Source: Porticoccaceae bacterium (GTDB lineage Bacteria; Pseudomonadota; Gammaproteobacteria; Pseudomonadales; Porticoccaceae). From it: DNA of 64,000 nt. Of the stretch, positions 58,499 to 64,000 are shown one piece after another. Made by a program: the position numbers and the translations under genes. The first letter of the stretch is position 1. The number at the start of each line of letters is the position of its first letter. The notes beneath the pieces were generated by a model. That model searched no databases and was not told the DNA's origin. It saw nothing but the letters and a program-made list of their open reading frames with translations. The stretch covers positions 173,292 to 237,291 of the forward strand of contig JAGPUQ010000011.1 of NCBI GenBank assembly GCA_018069525.1, in the 5' to 3' direction.

Positions 58499-59131
58499 TT
58501 GTCTTCCAGACCTATCTCGACCCCTCCCCTCGCGCGCGCCAATCATGCGATCAATCCAGTAACCAATGACGCACACCGCTGGCGAGAAAGTCGGCGGCTC
58601 GCCCAGGATTCTCCCCCCAGGGACCTATCCGACTGGCTATTTAATCAAGACTCATTAACCAAGCGTCTGGTTGCCGCCAGCGCCGGGGAATTTCAGGTAC
58701 AGGTGCTGGCGCAGGGTTTTGCCCGGCCTCGACCCTCGGAGCAACGGGCGCTGAACCTGCCGGAAAGGCAGGTCGCGCTAATTCGCACCGTATTGCTGTT
58801 GGGCTACGGGCAACCCTGGGTTTTCGCCCGCAGCATCATTCCCTTAACCACCCTCCGCGGGCCCTATCGGTTTTTAAGACATCTGGGCAGCCAACCCCTG
58901 GGCGAATTATTGTTTAGCGACCCCACTATGCGGCGCGGCGACTTTGAGCTGCTGCGCTGCAATGCAGCCGAGTTAGGCGGCACCGCCGGCGCGCTACCAG
59001 ACCCAGATGAAATTCTGTGGGGCCGTCGCTCGGTGTTTTATTTAAACCACAAGCCTTTGCTAGTGGGAGAAATATTTTTGCCCGGATTTACTCCACTACC
59101 CCTTTCATATCAATCCCTCACTCGAAGCTAA
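58499..59131 (+). CDS. ubiC: Chorismate pyruvate-lyase
   Basis: Makes 4-hydroxybenzoate from chorismate for ubiquinone. 210 residues with a TTG start ten bases after lpxR. Family features: SDWLFNQDSLTKRL, ERQVALIRTVLLLG, PWVFARSIIP (catalytic Arg) and LGSQPLGELLFSDP, with WGRRSVFYL near the end. It is followed by ubiA, the next enzyme. The stop codon sits in the first of four 12-bp tandem units. Confidence 0.93.
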   Translation: MSSRPISTPPLARANHAINPVTNDAHRWRESRRLAQDSPPRDLSDWLFNQDSLTKRLVAASAGEFQVQVLAQGFARPRPSEQRALNLPERQVALIRTVLLLGYGQPWVFARSIIPLTTLRGPYRFLRHLGSQPLGELLFSDPTMRRGDFELLRCNAAELGGTAGALPDPDEILWGRRSVFYLNHKPLLVGEIFLPGFTPLPLSYQSLTRS

Positions 59132-59173
59132 ACCCCCAGCTAAACTCCGAGCTAAAGCCCCAACTCAAGCCCC
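59126..59173. repeat. Four 12-bp tandem units at the ubiC stop
   Basis: AGCTAAACCCCC, AGCTAAACTCCG, AGCTAAAGCCCC and AACTCAAGCCCC. The first carries the last Ser codon and TAA stop of ubiC. Confidence 0.93.
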
Positions 59174-59237
59174 TGATTCTCAGGTAAAGCTAACGTGGCA
59201 TAATTCAACCAGGCTCAACACCGTTCAGGAACAAACC

Positions 59238-60197
59238 ATGCCGGGAAATATCAACTATCGGGCCTTTTTGCACACGGCCCGCAGACAAGTGCAGGAATTT
59301 TCTAACACCGTCCGTCGCCGCCGACCTGATTTTGTGCAGCTGATGCGCTTCAACCGACCCATCGGTACGCTATTGCTGCTGTGGCCGACACTGTGGGCGC
59401 TGTGGTTTGCCGCCGAGGGTTTTCCTCGCCTGGATGTGCTGTCCATTTTTGTCCTGGGTGTCATCACCATGCGCGCCGCCGGTTGTGTGATTAACGACTA
59501 TGCGGATCGCAATATCGATGGCCACGTAAACCGCACCCGCAACCGGCCGCTAGTCGAAGGCCGGATACAACCAAAAGAAGCGCTGGTGGTATTTGCAATC
59601 CTGTGCACGCTGGCCTTCGTGCTGGTGTTATTCACCAATCGTTTAACCGTGTTACTAGCCTTCGGCGGTGTCGGACTGGCAGCTGTGTACCCTTTCGCGA
59701 AACGCCACACACATTTACCACAGGTAGTACTCGGAGCCGCCTGGGGCTGGGCAATTCCCATGGCCTTCGCCGCTCAAACCGGCGCCGTACCCAGCCAGAT
59801 ATGGGCGCTGTATTTCGGGGTGGTGCTGTGGACGGTGGCCTTCGACACCTATTACGCCATGGTGGATCGCGCCGATGATATTAAGGTCGGTGTTAAATCT
59901 ACAGCCATTCTGTTTGACCAGGACGATTTACTGATCATTGCCATACTGCAAGGCCTGACCTTACTGGCGCTATTTATGGCCGGTTCCGCGTTTTCTCGCG
60001 GCGCCTGGTATTACTGTGGCCTCGGTTTTGTCGCCTTGTTATTTTTTTATCAACACCGTATCGCACAGCAACGAGAACCCGCGGAGTGTTTCCGCGCTTT
60101 TTTAAACAACAACTGGGTGGGCGCCGGGCTATTCGTGTTTATTCTGCTCGACTATCACTTGCCCCTGGCCAGCTTGCTGCCGGTCAATCCACCTTAA
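59238..60197 (+). CDS. ubiA: 4-hydroxybenzoate polyprenyltransferase
   Basis: Attaches the polyprenyl side chain to 4-hydroxybenzoate. 319 residues, about nine membrane helices. The first Asp-rich motif is NDYADRNIDGHVNRTRNRPL, the second DRADDIKVGVKSTAI, both intact for Mg-prenyl diphosphate binding. It begins with a short basic region (ARRQVQEFSNTVRRRRPDF). Pairs with ubiC upstream. Confidence 0.96.
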   Translation: MPGNINYRAFLHTARRQVQEFSNTVRRRRPDFVQLMRFNRPIGTLLLLWPTLWALWFAAEGFPRLDVLSIFVLGVITMRAAGCVINDYADRNIDGHVNRTRNRPLVEGRIQPKEALVVFAILCTLAFVLVLFTNRLTVLLAFGGVGLAAVYPFAKRHTHLPQVVLGAAWGWAIPMAFAAQTGAVPSQIWALYFGVVLWTVAFDTYYAMVDRADDIKVGVKSTAILFDQDDLLIIAILQGLTLLALFMAGSAFSRGAWYYCGLGFVALLFFYQHRIAQQREPAECFRAFLNNNWVGAGLFVFILLDYHLPLASLLPVNPP

Positions 60198-60239
60198 GTC
60201 AATCCGTCGTAAGTTCTGTCATAATCCCGTCTAATAGGT

Positions 60240-60256
60240 GTCACGTAGGTCGTGAC
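60240..60256. promoter_or_regulatory. 6-bp inverted repeat upstream of the COG3146 gene
   Basis: GTCACG-TAGGT-CGTGAC is a perfect inverted repeat with a five-base centre, 54 bases before the next start codon and 43 after the ubiA stop. No T run follows. It could be an operator or a small dispersed palindrome. Confidence 0.3.
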
Positions 60257-60309
60257 GCAGTTTCTCCTTCCACGCTTTCTCTGTAACAACAATCCGCAAG
60301 CCGATAACT

Positions 60310-61473
60310 ATGGCGCAGTATCCTTTTCTCAACAGCAGCTTTCTCTCCGCACTTGAAGACAGCGCCAGCACTACGGCCCAGACGGGCTGGGAACCCTGCC
60401 ACCTTCAGCTTCAGAACGGTGGCCTCGACACCGCGTTTATGCCGCTCTATGTGAAAACTCATTCCTACGGCGAATACGTATTCGACTGGGCCTGGGCCGA
60501 CGCTTACCGCCGCAACGGCATGGCTTATTACCCTAAATTAGTCTCCGCTATTCCCTTCTCCCCGGCGACCGGGCCGCGCCTGCGTTTCAGTCATGGCGCG
60601 AGCGCGGCGAATCCAGATATCGCCCAACAATTTGTACGGCAAATAAAAATGCTAGCGGAGGACATCGACGCCAGCGGCTGGCATCTATTATTCCCGGATG
60701 ACCACACCCGTGAATTATTTGCCGGGGAGGAATTGATGGAACGCAGTGGCGTGCAGTTTCACTGGTTTAATCGGGGTGGTCTTGATCAAAGGGAGGTTGA
60801 TCAAGCTGTCGGTGATAGCGGCTGCAATAAAGGCTACGAAAATTTTGATCACTTTCTCGACGGTTTTGTTTCGCGCAAACGAAAAATGGTGCGCCGGGAG
60901 CGTCGCAGTATTGAGCAACAAGGCTTGTCTATCTCCATGTTACGCGGGCCTGAAATCACCTCCGCCCTGTGGGACTTTTTTTTCCGACTTTATCAAAACA
61001 CCTATTTAAAACGTAGCGGTAATGGCGGCTACCTAACGCGGGAATTCTTTTTGCAAATTGGCGAAACCATGGCCGATCAAATCGTTATGGCCGTCGCCTA
61101 CGACAACGACGAACCCGTTGCCTGCGCCTTATACCTTTACGACGACGACACACTATACGGCCGTTACTGGGGCTGCGTGCGGGAGTACGACCACCTGCAT
61201 TTTGAGTTGTGCTACTACCAGGGCATCGATTTCGCCATCGCAAACAAAATAAAAAAATTCGACGCGGGCGCCCAGGGCGAACACAAACTGCTGCGCGGCT
61301 TTGAACCGGTAGAAACTTTTTCTCTACACTGGATTCGCCATCCCGGTTTTGCCGAGGCTATAGCCAATTTTGTCGAACAAGAAAAAGCGGCTAACACCGA
61401 TTACATAGCGCAGGCGCGGTCGGTATTACCCTACCGAAAAGAAAGTCGAAAAGAAAACGGGAAAGAAAACTAA
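60310..61473 (+). CDS. COG3146/DUF482 GNAT-fold protein
   Basis: 387 residues with a double GNAT/FemAB-like fold. Conserved pieces: PLYVKTHSYGEYVFDWAWA, YYPKLVSAIPFSPATGPRL, RKRKMVRRERRSI, YLYDDDTLYGRYWGC and FDAGAQGEHKLLRGFEP. Annotated widely as a 'peptidogalycan biosynthesis' protein, but activity is not established. The C-terminal tail is a Lys/Glu-rich run (RKESRKENGKEN) produced by 12-13-bp duplications. Confidence 0.88.
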   Translation: MAQYPFLNSSFLSALEDSASTTAQTGWEPCHLQLQNGGLDTAFMPLYVKTHSYGEYVFDWAWADAYRRNGMAYYPKLVSAIPFSPATGPRLRFSHGASAANPDIAQQFVRQIKMLAEDIDASGWHLLFPDDHTRELFAGEELMERSGVQFHWFNRGGLDQREVDQAVGDSGCNKGYENFDHFLDGFVSRKRKMVRRERRSIEQQGLSISMLRGPEITSALWDFFFRLYQNTYLKRSGNGGYLTREFFLQIGETMADQIVMAVAYDNDEPVACALYLYDDDTLYGRYWGCVREYDHLHFELCYYQGIDFAIANKIKKFDAGAQGEHKLLRGFEPVETFSLHWIRHPGFAEAIANFVEQEKAANTDYIAQARSVLPYRKESRKENGKEN

Positions 61474-61485
61474 AAAGAACTAGAA
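61437..61485. repeat. A-rich 11-13-bp repeats at the COG3146 stop
   Basis: Successive CGAAAAGAAAGT, CGAAAAGAAAACG, GGAAAGAAAACT and shorter relatives run through the stop codon. Confidence 0.65.
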
Positions 61486-61505
61486 ATAAAACCAACTAAC
61501 CTGGC

Positions 61506-62117
61506 TTATACGGTAAGACGCCAAACCAACAGTCGGTTATTCGCAGGCATTGCGTTGTCTTCCTGTAATTCTAGACCGATGTCACTTGCCAATTGATTCA
61601 CCGCTTCAAAATCACGAATGCCCGACGCGGGATCGCGATCCTTCAACCATTGGTCAAAGCGGGCATTGCTGGGCGAAGTATATTCGCCCTTATAATTAAA
61701 GGGGCCATAGACCGCCAGCACGCCTCCCGGCTGTAACACCGATCCCAGGCCAGAGAAAAAATTCTGCACATGCTCCCAGGACATAATATGTAAAGTATTC
61801 GCCGTAAACGCGGCATCGATTGACTCCACCGGCCACGGTGACTCCGCTACATCTAAAGGCAATGGCCGTAGTAAGTTGGGTGCGGACACCGAATCAATCC
61901 ACTGATTAATCCCGGGATGATTTTCCGGCAAGTCGCTGGTCTGCCAATTTACATCAGGGAGTCCGGGTGCAAATGCCGCCGCGTGCTGGCCCGTGCCGCT
62001 ACCAATTTCTAACACTTGCTTACAGTCGGCGAAAACCCGGGATAAAACTTCAAAAATTGCTTCGCGATTATTGTCGCAAGCTTGTGAAAAGGGCTTACTC
62101 AATGTTGTCTGTTTCAA
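61506..62117 (-). CDS. DUF938 class I SAM-dependent methyltransferase
   Basis: 203 residues. N-terminal FSQACDNNREAIFEVL, SAM motif VLEIGSGTGQHAAAFAPGLP, then NTLHIMSWEHVQNFFSGLG and GGVLAVYGPFNYKGEYTSPS. Target molecule unknown. It lies 6 bases downstream of yaaA, so the two are probably one operon. Confidence 0.9.
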   Translation of the reverse strand: MKQTTLSKPFSQACDNNREAIFEVLSRVFADCKQVLEIGSGTGQHAAAFAPGLPDVNWQTSDLPENHPGINQWIDSVSAPNLLRPLPLDVAESPWPVESIDAAFTANTLHIMSWEHVQNFFSGLGSVLQPGGVLAVYGPFNYKGEYTSPSNARFDQWLKDRDPASGIRDFEAVNQLASDIGLELQEDNAMPANNRLLVWRLTV

Positions 62118-62123
62118 ACATTT

Positions 62124-62906
62124 TTAGGATTCCTGTCGGGTAAAGACCCATTCCGAAGCGCTCGACATGGCTTCGTTATATTGATAACCCGCGACGTCAA
62201 ATTGCTTTATTTTTTCAACATTTTTAATGCGGTTTTTAATAATATAGGCGCTCATCAAACCCCGTGCTTTCTTGGCATAAAAACTGATGATTTTATATTT
62301 TCCGCCTTTCCCTCCTTTCCAGTCTTTAAATACCGGGGTGATTACTTCGGCATTAAGCTGCTTAACCTGTACCGATTTAAAATATTCATTGGAGGCCAAA
62401 TTGACCAACACTGGGGTTTTGTCCTTAGCCAGTTCGGCATTGAGCGCACTGGTGATTTTGTCGCCCCAAAAAGCGTATAAATCTTTACCTCCAGCGCTCG
62501 CAAACTTGGTACCCATTTCCAGCCGATAGGCCTGCATCAAATCCAGCGGTCGCAGCAATCCGTAGAGGCCCGACAACATTCGCAGATGATCTTGCGCCCA
62601 CTGTAATTGTTTTTCGGTAAGAGCCTCGGCATCGAGGCCGGTGTAAACATCGCCCTTAAAAGCCAATACCGCCTGCTTGGCATTTTTCTGGGTGAAAGGC
62701 CGCTGCCAATCCTGATAGCGGCCAAAATTCAATTGTCCCAGCTTGTCGCTGATCCCCATTAACTCGGACACCTGCGGTGGCGATAATTCGCGCAATTGCT
62801 TGATCAGCGTTTGCGCTTCGTTCAAAAATACCGGCGTGGTGTGTACATCCGTAATTGCTGGGGTATCGAAATCCAGTGTTTTTGCTGGCGAAATAACCAT
62901 TAACAT
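62124..62906 (-). CDS. yaaA: Peroxide stress protein YaaA
   Basis: 260 residues from ATG 62906 ([16 protein letters not shown]), preferred over the TTG one codon upstream. Conserved features: [54 protein letters not shown] and [19 protein letters not shown]. coli YaaA limits free iron and oxidative damage during peroxide stress and binds DNA; the exact reaction is unknown. Confidence 0.95.
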   Translation of the reverse strand: MLMVISPAKTLDFDTPAITDVHTTPVFLNEAQTLIKQLRELSPPQVSELMGISDKLGQLNFGRYQDWQRPFTQKNAKQAVLAFKGDVYTGLDAEALTEKQLQWAQDHLRMLSGLYGLLRPLDLMQAYRLEMGTKFASAGGKDLYAFWGDKITSALNAELAKDKTPVLVNLASNEYFKSVQVKQLNAEVITPVFKDWKGGKGGKYKIISFYAKKARGLMSAYIIKNRIKNVEKIKQFDVAGYQYNEAMSSASEWVFTRQES

Positions 62907-62950
62907 CAAAGTTGTCCTCTCGACTCTTAACTATCTATTCTTGACTCTCG

Positions 62951-62978
62951 ATACTTCACTATCAATACTTCACTATCA
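62951..62978. repeat. Perfect 14-bp tandem duplication upstream of yaaA
   Basis: ATACTTCACTATCA occurs twice in a row, 45 bases before the yaaA start. Flanking bases (GACTCT at 62922 and 62944) hint at further, more decayed copies. Confidence 0.93.
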
Positions 62979-63154
62979 ATATAGATGCCAGCATACCGAC
63001 TAAGTAATTTGGAGCCAAGGTGCTGGCATCGAACAGCCCGGTCATTATACTGTCCATAGTAAGGCTTCGACTCTGGCCATCGGACACTCGATCAAGCAGC
63101 ACCCTGGCCAATCACCCTTTCGTCAAGACACGACCCGTTTGCAGGAGCGCCACG

Positions 63155-64000
63155 ATGAACACATTTCGCCTGTTTCTCACACTCTCAATAGCTGTGTCGA
63201 TGGCCGGCTGCTCCGTCAACCCAGTCACCGGCAAGCAGGAGCTGTCTCTGGTATCCGCCGGGCAGGAAGTGGCGATCGGCCAGCAGCAGTACGGCCCCGC
63301 GCAGCAATCCCAGGGCGGAACCTACTATATCGACCCCAACGTCAGCGGCTATGTTCGGAGCATCGGCAATAAACTCGCCGCCGTCAGCGATCGGGCCTTG
63401 CCCTACGAGTTTGTAGTACTTAACAATCCCACACCCAATGCCTGGGCCTTGCCCGGTGGCAAAATTGCCGTCAATACCGGCCTGCTGGTTCATCTCGAGG
63501 ATGAATCCCAGCTCGCCGCCGTGCTGGCTCACGAAATTGTTCACGCGGCAGCGCGACACAGCGCCGCACAAATGACCCGGGGCTCCCTGATTGGGCTGGG
63601 CGCGCAAGTACTCAATTCCGCCAGTTCCCGTGGCGGGTATGGGGATATGGGTTCTGCCCTGCAAATGGGGGCGGGCGCCTGGATGGCCAAATACGGCCGC
63701 GGCGCAGAACTCGAGTCCGATGCCTTCGGAATGGAATACATGGCCAAAGCTGGTTACGACCCCTACGGAGCGGTTCGCCTACAAGAGACGTTCGTACGTT
63801 TATCACAGGGTCGGCAGGCTGATATTATTTCCGGCTTGTTTGCCAGCCATCCGCCGTCCCAGGCCCGGGTCAATGCCAATAAAACCAAAGCCGCTAGCCT
63901 GCCTCAGGGCGGCGTTGTCGGTCGCGATCGCTATCGCCGCGCCGTCGGGCAAATTCTGCGCGATGCCCCGGCCTACGAAGCCCAGGCGGACGCCATCAAA
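63155..64000 (+). CDS. M48 family metalloprotease lipoprotein (3' end cut by window edge)
   Basis: 282 residues visible from ATG 63155 (AGGAG seven bases upstream). Signal with lipobox SMAGC (Cys19). Zinc-metalloprotease motif LAAVLAHEIVHAAARHS (HExxH) and the third ligand in ELESDAFGMEYMAKAGYDP. This is the LoiP/BepA-type arrangement of periplasmic M48 proteases that process outer-membrane proteins. A C-terminal extension, if any, lies outside the window. Confidence 0.93.
   Translation, partial: MNTFRLFLTLSIAVSMAGCSVNPVTGKQELSLVSAGQEVAIGQQQYGPAQQSQGGTYYIDPNVSGYVRSIGNKLAAVSDRALPYEFVVLNNPTPNAWALPGGKIAVNTGLLVHLEDESQLAAVLAHEIVHAAARHSAAQMTRGSLIGLGAQVLNSASSRGGYGDMGSALQMGAGAWMAKYGRGAELESDAFGMEYMAKAGYDPYGAVRLQETFVRLSQGRQADIISGLFASHPPSQARVNANKTKAASLPQGGVVGRDRYRRAVGQILRDAPAYEAQADAIK

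Overview
This 64 kb window is typical chromosomal DNA from a gammaproteobacterium. Gene order and protein signatures are closest to the Pseudomonas/Cellvibrionales side of the class: a Vfr-like Crp beside an OsmC/YhfA protein, a Crc homologue divergent from pyrE, an 868-residue AlgC-type phosphomannomutase after coaBC, ftsYEX-rpoH, and a split trp arrangement (trpE-trpG-trpD-trpC) preceded by rpe. I infer a marine Cellvibrionales-like organism; the genus cannot be fixed from the sequence alone. I see no rRNA, tRNA, CRISPR array, insertion sequence or prophage.

Layout. 1-9 kb: LysR regulator (cut by the left edge), a + strand terminator without an obvious gene, yhfA/crp, the tryptophan block with a Trp-rich leader peptide, rpe, and an AT-richer stretch with a lone lipoprotein. 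9-21.8 kb: periplasmic FKBP, DUF423-trmB-TIGR02444 operon, rpoH, ftsYEX, rsmD-coaD, mutM, rpmB-rpmG, radC, coaBC. 21.9-34.2 kb: algC, argB, slmA (its 3' end overlaps a convergent DUF4124 gene), pyrE/crc, rph, yicC, gmk-rpoZ-spoT-ridA. 34.2-45.3 kb is the most accessory part: Ogt and an Ada-AlkA fusion for alkylation repair, a DUF4124 metallopeptidase-like protein, a DsbA/FrnE protein, a Baeyer-Villiger-type monooxygenase, YjdM, DUF5062, then a divergent TonB receptor / Rieske protein / PQQ-dehydrogenase group. 45.4-64 kb: RluA-family pseudouridine synthase, DUF1415, DEAD-box helicase, recG, DUF47-Pit phosphate uptake, a GDPD gene remnant, a dicarboxylate/glutamate symporter, an MFS-PlsC fusion, a crotonase, LpxR, ubiC-ubiA, a COG3146 protein, DUF938, yaaA, and an M48 lipoprotein protease cut by the right edge.

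Two things stand out. First, short tandem duplications (6-24 bp units, 2-6 copies) recur throughout the window, mostly touching a start or stop codon and sometimes inside reading frames as multiples of 3 bp. I count over twenty loci; they explain odd protein tails (FtsE, TrpE), linkers (FtsY, Ogt, AlgC, DEAD helicase) and many spacers. Second, the PQQ dehydrogenase at 43.5-45.3 kb carries the extra Asp that marks lanthanide-dependent enzymes, lacks the usual vicinal cysteine pair, and sits with a Rieske protein and a TonB receptor. This could be a lanthanide/PQQ-dependent oxidation module with an unusual electron acceptor.
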